Source: Kribbella sp. NBC_00382
Lineage (GTDB): Bacteria; Actinomycetota; Actinomycetes; Propionibacteriales; Kribbellaceae
Reading direction: 5' to 3'
DNA length: 64,000 nucleotides
NCBI RefSeq assembly: GCF_036067295.1
Contig: NZ_CP107954.1
Coordinates: 8,422,923 to 8,486,922, forward strand
Shown piece by piece: positions 42,497 to 52,624 of the stretch (position 1 is the first letter of the stretch; every line of letters begins with the position of its first letter). The translations under genes and the position numbers were made by a program. The notes beneath the pieces are model-generated. The model did no database searches, was not told the DNA's origin, and saw nothing but the letters and a program-made list of their open reading frames with translations.

Positions 42497-43513
42497 CTAT
42501 TTCACCGACAGGACGGGGGCGAGCGCCTGGAGGAAGTCCTCGGCGTGGAAGATGCTTCCGGCCGAGGCGACGCCGGTAGTGCGAGTGCGTCCGGTCAGGA
42601 TGCGATGGACCGCCTCTACCGCCAGGGGTGCGGTGATGGCGTAGATGTCTTGGCCGTGAGCGGTGAGGCGGCGTTCTATGTCGCCTGCCCGGACTCGGAC
42701 GTCCACTGCGAAGGTCTGGTCCGAGCGGCCCTTGCCGTCGGCTGCCACAGGCTCTGGAGTGCTCTCGTCCGACAGGTCCTTGGCGGCCTCGACTGACATG
42801 TAGGTGCGGACCTCTGGGATCTGCAGGTGACTAGGGATCGTCACCACGTCGGCCATGGTGAACTCAGCGATCACCTGACGCACGCCTAGCGGCTCCGGGA
42901 AGCTCCAGGCCTCCTGCACCGGCTGGTCGTCGTGGTACTGCAGCCGACCATCGCTGAAGCGGAGTCGGCGGCCGGCGCGGCGGTCGTGGGAGATGGCGCC
43001 TGCGCTGCGGGTGCCGGGGGTGGGGTGCCAGCTGGTCAAGCCGTAGGCGATGTGAGCCTCGTCGGCAGTGGTCCAGTCGCCCATGGCTGCCGACACGAGC
43101 AGGTCGCCCAGTCCGCCGTAGAAAGCCATCGCCGGTACTACGGCTACGCCCGCCTCCGCCGCGGCCTTTGCGTAGTTGGCGAACATGTCCGCGTTGGCCT
43201 CGATCTCGGCCGCGACATCGACGTACGGGATGCCTGCGCGCAACGCGGCCTCGACCACTGGGCCTGCCGTCACAGCGAACGGCCCGGCCGCGTTGATGAC
43301 CGCCGCGGCGCCGTCGAGCGCGCGGTCCAGCGAGTCCGGGTCATCCGCTGTCGCCGGGCGCACGGTCAGCCCGTCGTACTCCTTGGCCAGTACTTCGAGC
43401 CGCCCCGCGTCCCGGCCCGAGAGGATCGGGACGAAGCCGCGCTCGACCAGCTCCGCGACGATGAAGCGGCCGGTGTGCCCGGTCGCGCCGTAAACCACCA
43501 CTGTGTTCTGCAT
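42497..43513 (-). CDS. Saccharopine-dehydrogenase-like NAD(P)-binding oxidoreductase
   Basis: From the ATG at 43513 (QNTVVVYGATGHTGRFIVAE) the protein has 338 residues. The Rossmann motif GATGHTGR is at the N-terminus, and AAGPFAVTAGPVVEAALRAG plus YVDVAAEIEA are typical of the saccharopine dehydrogenase NADP-binding family, which also includes trans-acting enoyl reductases. The substrate is unknown. It diverges from an AraC-type gene, with an inverted repeat in the shared promoter. Confidence 0.85.
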   Translation of the reverse strand: MQNTVVVYGATGHTGRFIVAELVERGFVPILSGRDAGRLEVLAKEYDGLTVRPATADDPDSLDRALDGAAAVINAAGPFAVTAGPVVEAALRAGIPYVDVAAEIEANADMFANYAKAAAEAGVAVVPAMAFYGGLGDLLVSAAMGDWTTADEAHIAYGLTSWHPTPGTRSAGAISHDRRAGRRLRFSDGRLQYHDDQPVQEAWSFPEPLGVRQVIAEFTMADVVTIPSHLQIPEVRTYMSVEAAKDLSDESTPEPVAADGKGRSDQTFAVDVRVRAGDIERRLTAHGQDIYAITAPLAVEAVHRILTGRTRTTGVASAGSIFHAEDFLQALAPVLSVK

Positions 43514-43552
43514 GCCTCCACTCTCGCTGGGATCCTGTCTCTTCCGTGAGAG

Positions 43553-43583
43553 TCCGAAACGACAGCATGCGTACACTTTCGGA
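43553..43583. promoter_or_regulatory. Inverted repeat, probable operator of the AraC-type regulator
   Basis: TCCGAAA at 43553-43559 and TTTCGGA at 43577-43583 form a 7-base dyad with a 17-base spacer centred on a GCATGC palindrome at 43566-43571. It lies between the divergent starts at 43513 and 43585. Confidence 0.55.
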
Positions 43584-43584
43584 C

Positions 43585-44529
43585 ATGCATACGATCGCGA
43601 TCGCGACCGCGGGTCACCTGCTGCATTTCGAGCTGGCGGTGGCGTACGAGATCTTCCGGACGCCGCCGGAGGAGGTGGCTCGCGAGGACTGGTACGACGT
43701 ACTGCTCTGCGGCCCTGGACCCGTCGACATCGGGCCGTTCACGCTCGCACCGGAGTACGGGCTGGAGCAGATCGTCACTGCCGACACCGTGCTCGTACCG
43801 GCCTGTGCAGACGTCGACGTACCGCCGCCGGCCGAGCTGGTCGATGCGATCCGCGCAGCACACGACGCTGGTGCCCGGATCGCCTCGCTCTGCACAGGTG
43901 CCTTCGCACTCGGTGCTGCGGGGCTACTGGACGGCAGGCGCGCCACTACCCACTGGGCGCACACAGTGGAGCTCATTGCTCGCCATCCTGAGGCCACTGT
44001 CGACCCGGACGTGCTCTACACAGACAACGGCAGCGTGCTCACCGCTGCAGGCAAGGCGGCTGCAGTCGATCTCTGCATCCACCTGATCCACCTCGACCAC
44101 GGTGCCATCATCGCCAACACGGTCGCTCGCCGCTTGGTTATGCCGCCGCACCGCCCCGGCGGTCAGGCGCAGTTCGTCGCCACCCCGATGCAGCCCTCGG
44201 GCGAGCACCTACTGGCCGGCGTACTCGCCTGGGCGCAGCAGCGGCTGGACCAGCCGCTCACTGTCGTCGACCTGGCCAAGCAGGCGAGCATGAGTACTCG
44301 GAACCTCGGCCGCCAGTTCCACTCGGTCACTGGTCAGACCCCACTCCAATGGCTCCTGACCCAGCGCGTACGCCGCGCGCAGGAGCTCCTGGAGTCCACC
44401 ACCGGCAGCATCGAGTCAGTGGCCACAGCAACAGGCATGGGCACGGCCACAACGCTCCGCCGCCAGTTCAAGCGGGTAGTAGGCGTCCCACCAGACACCT
44501 ACCGCCGCACCTTCCGCACGCCGGCCTGA
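43585..44529 (+). CDS. GlxA-family AraC-type transcriptional regulator with DJ-1/PfpI domain
   Basis: From the ATG at 43585 (HTIAIATAGHLLHFELAVAY) the protein has 314 residues; earlier ATGs fall inside the probable operator. The first 180 residues are a DJ-1/PfpI-like domain with a nucleophile-elbow Cys in IASLCTGAFALGAAGLLDG and RRATTHWAH. The C-terminus is a double AraC helix-turn-helix (DLAKQASMSTRNLGRQF and SVATATGMGTATTLRRQF). It probably regulates the divergent reductase gene; the effector is unknown. Confidence 0.9.
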   Translation: MHTIAIATAGHLLHFELAVAYEIFRTPPEEVAREDWYDVLLCGPGPVDIGPFTLAPEYGLEQIVTADTVLVPACADVDVPPPAELVDAIRAAHDAGARIASLCTGAFALGAAGLLDGRRATTHWAHTVELIARHPEATVDPDVLYTDNGSVLTAAGKAAAVDLCIHLIHLDHGAIIANTVARRLVMPPHRPGGQAQFVATPMQPSGEHLLAGVLAWAQQRLDQPLTVVDLAKQASMSTRNLGRQFHSVTGQTPLQWLLTQRVRRAQELLESTTGSIESVATATGMGTATTLRRQFKRVVGVPPDTYRRTFRTPA

Positions 44530-44532
44530 AGC

Positions 44533-45182
44533 TCAGTCCTTAGCGGGCCAAGGCGAGTCAGCCGGCCGCAGGTTATCGAACCCAGGCCCGTTGAGCGCAG
44601 CCCAAGCCGACAACGCACCCATCACCAAGATGGGGTTGTGCAGATCCCCAGCCAGCACTGCGCCGACGACGTCGACCAGCGGAGCCCACACGGTCTCCAT
44701 GTCGGCTTCCTCGTGGAGGCGGTCGTAGGTCTCAGGCGCCTCCGACAGCTCGCGCGCCAGGAAGATACGCACGGCCTCGTTGGTCAGCCCCGGGGACGTG
44801 AAGGCATCCACCAGCACCCGCCAGTCAGCAGCCTTGGTAGCCGCCTCTTCCCACAGCTCCCGCTCGGCCCCGAGCTGGTACGCCTCACCAGCGACGTCGA
44901 GAAGCCCAGCAGGCGGCTCCAGCAGCCGATACCCCACCGGATGCCGGTACTGACGTACCAGCAGCATCCGATTGTCAGGATCCAACGCCACCACCCCGAC
45001 AGCACCAGGATGGACAACCACGTCGCGGGTGAAGGTCTCACCACCGCCCGGCGGGACGATCTGGTCGCGGCGGACCGAGATCACCCGCCCAGTGGAGTGC
45101 ACGACCTCCGAGGAGGAGACCTCCCACGACTCTCGCGAGTCGGCCAGCCCGGCGCCGAAGCGGAGTACCGGGTGGTCGGTCG

Positions 45183-45186
<4 letters not shown>
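44533..45186 (-). CDS. NUDIX hydrolase, ADP-ribose pyrophosphatase type
   Basis: The 217-residue protein has a Nudix box GEAYQLGAERELWEEAA within AGLLDV..., with REL-x-EE intact and Ala in place of the final Gly. LLVRQYRHPVGYRLLEPPAG just before is typical of ADP-ribose pyrophosphatases, which hydrolyse ADP-ribose to AMP and ribose 5-phosphate. It starts with GTG at 45186, overlapping the pyrG stop as GTGA. In mycobacteria the same gene (Rv1700) follows pyrG. Confidence 0.93.
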
Positions 45187-46931
<1,745 letters not shown>

Positions 46932-46952
46932 GGGCTTTAAGGCTACCTCTTG

Positions 46953-47978
46953 TCAGCCGGTGGTCGCGACGAGACCCGCGTAGATGTCGAGCAGATTCTT
47001 TGCGACCTCGTCTTCGTCCGGCCACTCCGCGGCTAATTTCAGGCCATCTGTCCGCATAGCGGCCGCCTTGTCCGGATCAGAAAAAACTTCCTGTACTCCG
47101 GCCGCGAGCGCCGCCGCGTCCCCCGGAGCGGCCAGTACCGCGCTGTCCCCCACCAACTCCGGTACGCCGCCCACCGCCGTCGCCACGACCGGAACGCCTG
47201 CCAGAACCGCCTCCTGAAGCACCAGAGCCCGTGCCTCCCAGTGCGAGGTCAGCAGGAACACGTCAGCCGCACCCAGCAGGTCAGCCACGTCGCTCCGATG
47301 GCCGAGCAGCCGTACCGGGAGCTCCTCCGCGTCGATCCGCGCCTGCAGGTTGTCCTTGAGCGGCCCGTCCCCCACCACCACGAAGACGGCGTCTGAGCGC
47401 TGAGACGCCACGGTCGCCGCAACCGACAACAGGGTCGGGTAGTCCTTCTGCGGGGCCAGCCGCCCAACCGAGAGCACCAGTGGCCCGTCCCCCACGCCCA
47501 GGGCTTCGCGGACCTCCGCGGCCGGCGTACGAGCCTCTGGTAGTGCTGGAGCCGCTACCGGCGCCAACTGCACCTTTCGGGCGCCCAGCGACTTGGCGAG
47601 CTCCACGAGGTCGCTAGACGCTCCTAGAGTCAGGTCGGCTCCACGAGCCACCAGGCGCTGCCCGAGTCGCATGACGACTCCACGCGGCCCAGTGGTCAGG
47701 ATGGCGTTGTGCCAGGTCACCACTAGCGGGCGGAGGTTGGCCCGGTCGCGCAGCGCCGCAGTACCGGCTCGGTAGCCGTGTGCGTGGATCACGTCGCAGC
47801 CACGCAACCCAGCAGCCTGTACTACGACAGTCGCGTCGCCGAAGTCGAAGTGTTCGGCGGTACCGGGTGGGGCGCAGACGACAACCTCGTGGCCGGCCTC
47901 GAGGAAGCGCGGCACCAGTGAAGCGACGTGCTGCCCGATCCCACCCCGGGACTCCGCCAGCAGCAAGCCGATCCTCAT
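46953..47978 (-). CDS. Glycosyltransferase family 4 protein
   Basis: The 341-residue protein has a GT-B fold: MRIGLLLAESRGGIGQHVAS, DVIHAHGYRAGTAAL, nucleotide-binding LSVGRLAPQKDYPTLL and the donor-site E-x7-E region HWEARALVLQEAVLAGVPVV. It has no membrane segment and probably acts on the cytoplasmic face of the membrane. ATGA couples it to the MurJ-like flippase, and the MraY/WecA-like gene comes before that. It may extend a lipid-linked sugar made by this module; donor and acceptor are unknown. Confidence 0.9.
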   Translation of the reverse strand: MRIGLLLAESRGGIGQHVASLVPRFLEAGHEVVVCAPPGTAEHFDFGDATVVVQAAGLRGCDVIHAHGYRAGTAALRDRANLRPLVVTWHNAILTTGPRGVVMRLGQRLVARGADLTLGASSDLVELAKSLGARKVQLAPVAAPALPEARTPAAEVREALGVGDGPLVLSVGRLAPQKDYPTLLSVAATVASQRSDAVFVVVGDGPLKDNLQARIDAEELPVRLLGHRSDVADLLGAADVFLLTSHWEARALVLQEAVLAGVPVVATAVGGVPELVGDSAVLAAPGDAAALAAGVQEVFSDPDKAAAMRTDGLKLAAEWPDEDEVAKNLLDIYAGLVATTG

Positions 47979-49576
47979 GACGTCTCCTCCACAACAGTTG
48001 GCACACCCCGGCGCAGCAGCGCTCGGGCGTCCGGACGATCCAGAGCAATCGCGACCGCGGCGTACACGATCACGACAGCCAGGCCGGAGAGTATCGAGAA
48101 CACCAGGGCACCGCCCCAGCCACCGTCACTAGCCGGCAGTGCGACGAGCCACCCGGCCGCACCGGCCAGTACTGCACCGACGAGCGCAGCAAGCGTCGCG
48201 CGGGACAACCCACCGAGCACACCAGGTCCGGCCACCCGTCGCAAGACCACGAGCAGTACAACGGCACCTGCCACCATGCCGATCGACATTGCTGCCGCTA
48301 GCGCTCCTACAGCCTCCGAACCGTCCCACTGCAGCGTGAGCAGGATCCCGGCCACAGCGACGACCAGCCAGGCTCCACCGGTCACTACCGCGACCTGGCG
48401 TCCGGCATGCCGCGCATAGAGCACTCGGCCGACATGCATGAGCACCGCGAAGGCGATGATCGCGGGAGCGAAGGCCACGAGTCCTGCAGCCAGCGAAGTG
48501 GCCTGACCTTCCTGCACCCGTCCGTCGTTGTACGCGAAGATGCGGGCGACGGGGACCGCAGTACCGACCAGCAGCGCGGCACCGGCTCCCCCGGCGAGCA
48601 TGACGGCTCGAGTCGAGGTGGCGGCGTAGAGGTCGAAGGACGCTGAGCCTGACTCATACGCAGCCGCCAGCCGCGGGAAGACCGCAGTGGTGATCGGCAC
48701 GGCCAGTACTGCGTAGGGCAGCAGGTAGACGGCATTGGCCCAGGTGTAGACCGCGATGCTTCCCGCAGCGCCTCGGTGGTTCGCGAGGTAGGTCGTGACG
48801 ACGAAGGCCAACTGCTGGGCGACCAGTACCGCGAGACCTGCGGCAGCGAGCTTGCGTAGTACGGGGCCGACGCCCGGGTCGAGGCGCAGAGTCGGCTTGA
48901 TCGGCAGGCGCAGGAAGAGCATCGGCACCAGGACAGTGAGCGCTAGCGCCAGAACACCCGCAGTGGTGCCCCAGGCAAGCAAGTCGGCTGCGCCCTGCGA
49001 GGCCTGGTCTGCACTGGGAGCCATGGCGGCGAAGGCGAAGTAGGTCGCCACCACTACGAGGCTGGAGATCAGCGGAGCGACAGCACCCGCGGCAAAACGC
49101 TTGTGGGATTGGAGAACGGCCGTGGCGACGACGGTGATCGCGTAGCCGAAGACCTGCGGCACGAAGATCAGCAGCATCCGGGTGGCGGTGTTGCCTGAGC
49201 CGCCGCATTCGGGGCCGGCGTCGAGCATCGCGGAGGTGTAGCGCGAGGCGAAAAGCCAAGCCAGCAAGGCGAAAGGCGTCAGCAGCACGAGCGACCAGGT
49301 CAGCAACGCACCGATGATCCGCCCTTGCGCAGCCCGATCACCTCTCGCGACCGGCCCGGCCAGTACTGGAATCACCGCACCGGCGAGCGCGCCACCGACG
49401 ACGATTTCGAAGACGACGTTCGGCAGTTGGTTGGCCGTCGCGTACGCGTCAGCAAGACAGCCGGCACCAACCGTCTTGGAGAACACCAACCACCGGCCGA
49501 ACCCGACCACCCGGGCAAGGACCGTGACACCCGCGACCAACAAGGCGGCCCGAGCGATGCGCCCACCCGCGTTCAC
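47975..49576 (-). CDS. MurJ-like lipid flippase (MVF/MATE superfamily)
   Basis: The protein has about 533 residues and 12-14 membrane helices. It opens RIARAALLVAGVTVLARVVG, as MurJ-like proteins do, and has LADAYATANQLPNVVFEIVV and YLLPYAVLAVPITTAVFPRL. MurJ moves lipid II across the membrane; this paralogue type may carry another polyprenyl-linked glycan. GTG at 49576 is chosen because it overlaps the upstream stop as GTGA; GTG 49594 is also open. It sits between an MraY-like gene and a GT4 gene. Confidence 0.85.
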   Translation of the reverse strand: MNAGGRIARAALLVAGVTVLARVVGFGRWLVFSKTVGAGCLADAYATANQLPNVVFEIVVGGALAGAVIPVLAGPVARGDRAAQGRIIGALLTWSLVLLTPFALLAWLFASRYTSAMLDAGPECGGSGNTATRMLLIFVPQVFGYAITVVATAVLQSHKRFAAGAVAPLISSLVVVATYFAFAAMAPSADQASQGAADLLAWGTTAGVLALALTVLVPMLFLRLPIKPTLRLDPGVGPVLRKLAAAGLAVLVAQQLAFVVTTYLANHRGAAGSIAVYTWANAVYLLPYAVLAVPITTAVFPRLAAAYESGSASFDLYAATSTRAVMLAGGAGAALLVGTAVPVARIFAYNDGRVQEGQATSLAAGLVAFAPAIIAFAVLMHVGRVLYARHAGRQVAVVTGGAWLVVAVAGILLTLQWDGSEAVGALAAAMSIGMVAGAVVLLVVLRRVAGPGVLGGLSRATLAALVGAVLAGAAGWLVALPASDGGWGGALVFSILSGLAVVIVYAAVAIALDRPDARALLRRGVPTVVEETS

Positions 49577-50385
49577 CGGGGGCGTCGGCCCCACTGGTCG
49601 ATCTTGTCGAGCACGGGGGTGTTCGCGATCACCTTGGTGAAGCTGACCTTCTCGCTCGCCAGGTTGAGCGCGACGACCGCGCCCAGGGCGAGCACCTTCA
49701 GCGGACGCGGCAGCGCGGACGCGAGCGCAGTACCGGTGATGGCGCCGAGTCCGTTGGCTCCGCAGTCACCGAGCATCGAGCGCTCACCGAGATCCGAGGG
49801 CGCGGAAGCAGCAGCAGCTCCGACGACTGCGGCAGCGGGGCCACCTGCCACGAGAGCAACGGGAGCGCTGACCGCCGTGATGCCCTTCAACGCGCGGCCC
49901 GGGCGGAGGTCGAGCAGGTTCGCGAGGTTCGCAGTACCGGCGATCAAGGCGCCATCGGCAACGATCTCGACGACGCCACCGAAGCCCTTCGACCGACGAG
50001 GCAAGATGGCCGCAGCGGCCAGTCCTGCCGCGCCGACTCCGAGGATCTTCACCGAACCGCTGGTCACCTCGCCACGGCGCAGAGCCGTCAAATGACCACG
50101 GAATCCCTTGGTTTCGGTGGCTCCGGCAAGATCGTCATACGCGCCGACAGCACCGGAGACCGAGCCCGCCAGCAAAGCAGCAGCCTTCACCCGGCCGTCC
50201 GAGCGACCAGCCGCGACTCCGGCCAGCGCGCCGAGCACCGCGATCGGGCCTTCCAGCAAAGTGACCGTCTCGCCGCGGTGGTTGGTCCGCTCGAACGGCG
50301 CGCGGCTCTCCTTCGGCAACTTCGCCGCGGCGCGCTCCAGCCCGGCCGTCGCGGCAGCAGAGATCACCGCACCCAACAGACCCAT
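49573..50385 (-). CDS. Short MraY/WecA-like polyprenyl-phosphate sugar transferase homologue
   Basis: The 270-residue membrane protein has about seven hydrophobic segments. Its motifs line up with the MraY/WecA/TagO family: N-H-R-G near residue 35 (TNHRGETVTLLEGPIA), the Asp-Asp pair at 84-85 (GAYDDLAG), Lys113 (GSVKILGVG), N-x-x-N-x-x-D at 153-159 (TANLANLLDLRPGRALK) and a MGDxG-like MLGDCGANG at 204-212. It is shorter than MraY (about 350 residues), so it may be a reduced or pseudo-enzyme. ATG at 50385 is one base after the steB stop. Confidence 0.75.
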   Translation of the reverse strand: MGLLGAVISAAATAGLERAAAKLPKESRAPFERTNHRGETVTLLEGPIAVLGALAGVAAGRSDGRVKAAALLAGSVSGAVGAYDDLAGATETKGFRGHLTALRRGEVTSGSVKILGVGAAGLAAAAILPRRSKGFGGVVEIVADGALIAGTANLANLLDLRPGRALKGITAVSAPVALVAGGPAAAVVGAAAASAPSDLGERSMLGDCGANGLGAITGTALASALPRPLKVLALGAVVALNLASEKVSFTKVIANTPVLDKIDQWGRRPR

Positions 50386-50386
50386 C

Positions 50387-51334
50387 TCAGTTGCTGCCCT
50401 TCACCTGGTCGGCCGTCGGCGCGACGCCGTTCTTCGCATCGACCCCGCCGTACTGCCCGGCCTTGCCGCCGGCCTGCTCGACCAGCGCGAAGACCACCGT
50501 CATCTGACCGCTCGGCAGGTTCGCGACGTCGACCGATGACAGCCCCTTGGTCGCCTGCGAGTCGCCGCGCAGCGCCTTCAGCAGGCCGCCGTTCTGGGCG
50601 GACTCGGGCACCCCGGCGACCACCACACCGGCACTGGCCGCGTCGAGTCCTTCGGCGAAGTCGACCGAGTCGTTGTACGACGAGTTGTCCGGCAGCGGCG
50701 TCGGCGGCTTGGCCGCCACCAGCACGATCAGCGTGCCGCGGTCCTTCGGGGTCGGCTTCAGCGAGACCAGCTTCGCGCTGCTCAGCCCGTTGATGATCTT
50801 GATCGCCTCGGTGTCGACCGTCTTGGCGTCTTCCTTGGCGGCCACGCCACGGGCCAGGATCATCCCGGCCCGCTCGTAGGTGTTGCTCTCGGCCGGGAAC
50901 TGCAGATCGCTGGTGACGAGATCGTTGACCAGCGGCTCGACCAGCTGGCGCTGTCCCGGGTCGAACAGCTTGCTGTCCAGCGAGACCCGGGTGGTGACCT
51001 GACCGCCGGCCTGCTCGATCTTGTCCTGGATCGAGTTCGTCATGTCGCTGTCCGCGTTCGGCATCGTGACCAGCACGATCCGCTTGTTCGCGAGCTTGCC
51101 GTCGGCCAGCCCGGCGGTCACCTTGGCCACATAGTCGTCGCGGTACTTGTCCAGGGCCTTCGCCTGGATCAGCTCGGCCCGCGCGTCGGCCAGCGAGTCG
51201 CGGTCCTTGGCGGCCTGCGCCTGGACCAGGTCGCTGCCGGTGCCCTTCAGCGGCCCGGCGCCCAGCACCACACCGGCGCCGAGGGCGAAGAAGATCGCCA
51301 CGATGGAGACGATGTGATAGCGAAAGTCGATCAC
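50387..51334 (-). CDS. steB: SteB/MctB-family membrane protein (copper transporter family)
   Basis: The 315-residue protein has one N-terminal membrane helix (FRYHIVSIVAIFFALGAGVV), a coiled coil (AKDRDSLADARAELIQAKAL) and a periplasmic domain. It matches the MctB/DUF3186 family (Rv1698). MctB was described as a mycobacterial copper-handling protein; the corynebacterial homologue SteB works with SteA to control peptidoglycan hydrolysis at division. Direct coupling to steA (GTGA at 51334-51331) supports the second role. Start is GTG at 51334. Confidence 0.9.
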   Translation of the reverse strand: MIDFRYHIVSIVAIFFALGAGVVLGAGPLKGTGSDLVQAQAAKDRDSLADARAELIQAKALDKYRDDYVAKVTAGLADGKLANKRIVLVTMPNADSDMTNSIQDKIEQAGGQVTTRVSLDSKLFDPGQRQLVEPLVNDLVTSDLQFPAESNTYERAGMILARGVAAKEDAKTVDTEAIKIINGLSSAKLVSLKPTPKDRGTLIVLVAAKPPTPLPDNSSYNDSVDFAEGLDAASAGVVVAGVPESAQNGGLLKALRGDSQATKGLSSVDVANLPSGQMTVVFALVEQAGGKAGQYGGVDAKNGVAPTADQVKGSN

Positions 51335-52512
51335 GTGAAAAGCTCCCGGATCCAATAGACGAAGTCGTTCCAGCGCGCCCGCAGGATCGACCAGACAACG
51401 TCGTCGGCGCCGATGGCGACCATGGCCACCCCGAGCGCGAACAGTCCGGCCACGACCAGCGCGACCACCTGAAGGGTCGACACGCGGCTCCGGTAGAGCC
51501 GGCCGACGCCCTTGGCGTCCACCAGCTTCGCACCGACCCGCAGCCGGGTGATGAAGGTACTCGCCATTCCGGAGCGTCCCTTGTCGAGGAACTCCACCAG
51601 CGAGTTGTGGGTGCCGACCGCGACGATCAGCGAGGCACCCTTCGAATCGGCGAGCAGCATCGCGACGTCCTCGCTCGTCCCGGTCGCCGGGAACTCGATC
51701 GACTCGACACCGAGCCGCTCCAGCCGCTCCGATCCCGGCGCGTGACCGTTGCGGTAGGCGTGCACGACGACCTCCGCGCCGCACTTGAGCGTCTCGTCCT
51801 TGACCGAGTCCATGTCGCCGACGATCAGGTCAGGCACGTACCCGTTCTCCACCAGGGCGTCCGCGCCGCCGTCGACACCGATCAGGACCGGCCGGTACTC
51901 CCGGATGTACGGCCGCAGAGCGACCAGGTCCTCGCGGTAGTCGTAGCCGCGGACCACGATCAGGACGTGCTTGCCGTCCATCGCCGTATGCACGTCCGGT
52001 ACGCCGATGCCGTCCAGCAGCAGGTCGCGCTCCTGACGCAAGTACTCCAGGGTGTTCGCGGTGAAGGCCTCGAGCTGGGTCGACAGTCCGGCGCGGGCAT
52101 CGTCCATCAACTGGGCGACGGACGCGCTGTCCTGGACCACACCCTTCGCGACGACTTCCTCACCGCGGTACAGGATGCCGTCGTTCAGCCGGACGCGCTC
52201 GCCCTCGTGCAGGACGGAGAAGACCTCACGGCCGATCCCGTCGACGAGCGGGATGCCGGCCTCGACCAGGATCTCGGGACCGAGGTTCGGGTAGCGGCCG
52301 GAGATCGAGTCCGCCACGTTGACGACCGCGGCGACCTTGCAGTCGACCAGTGCCTCGGCGCTGACCCGGTCCAGATCAACATGGTCGATCACCGCGATCT
52401 CGCCCGGCTTGAGCCGTTTGGTGAGATTCTTGGTACGGCGATCGAGCCGGACCACCCCGGCGGTCCCGGGCAGTTCAGTTGGGCGTGCTCGACGCAGACT
52501 GGGCAGCTTCAT
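51331..52512 (-). CDS. steA: SteA, cell-division protein with thiamin-pyrophosphokinase-like fold
   Basis: The 393-residue protein (Rv1697 family) has a cytoplasmic domain with GVDGGADALVENGYVPDLIV and GDMDSVKDE, the thiamin-pyrophosphokinase-like core, then a C-terminal membrane helix (VALVVAGLFALGVAMVAIGA) and a short tail. SteA binds SteB through the membrane and affects septal cell separation through RipA-type hydrolases in Corynebacterium. Real kinase activity is doubtful. It starts with ATG at 52512, 112 bases downstream of recN. Confidence 0.92.
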   Translation of the reverse strand: MKLPSLRRARPTELPGTAGVVRLDRRTKNLTKRLKPGEIAVIDHVDLDRVSAEALVDCKVAAVVNVADSISGRYPNLGPEILVEAGIPLVDGIGREVFSVLHEGERVRLNDGILYRGEEVVAKGVVQDSASVAQLMDDARAGLSTQLEAFTANTLEYLRQERDLLLDGIGVPDVHTAMDGKHVLIVVRGYDYREDLVALRPYIREYRPVLIGVDGGADALVENGYVPDLIVGDMDSVKDETLKCGAEVVVHAYRNGHAPGSERLERLGVESIEFPATGTSEDVAMLLADSKGASLIVAVGTHNSLVEFLDKGRSGMASTFITRLRVGAKLVDAKGVGRLYRSRVSTLQVVALVVAGLFALGVAMVAIGADDVVWSILRARWNDFVYWIRELFT

Positions 52513-52624
52513 CGCTTACTCATCCTGCCATGTCAAGAGCCTTCCGCCCGCCTTTTGAAGCCGTAGCCCGGTGACGGTGCGTTAAATCATCCTTTTGAAC
52601 CAGGATCTTCCGCCCCGCACTCCG

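Noticed and set aside
50387..51334. Calling the MctB-family gene a copper transporter outright
   Set aside because: It has one membrane helix and no clear copper motif; coupling to steA favours the SteB role.
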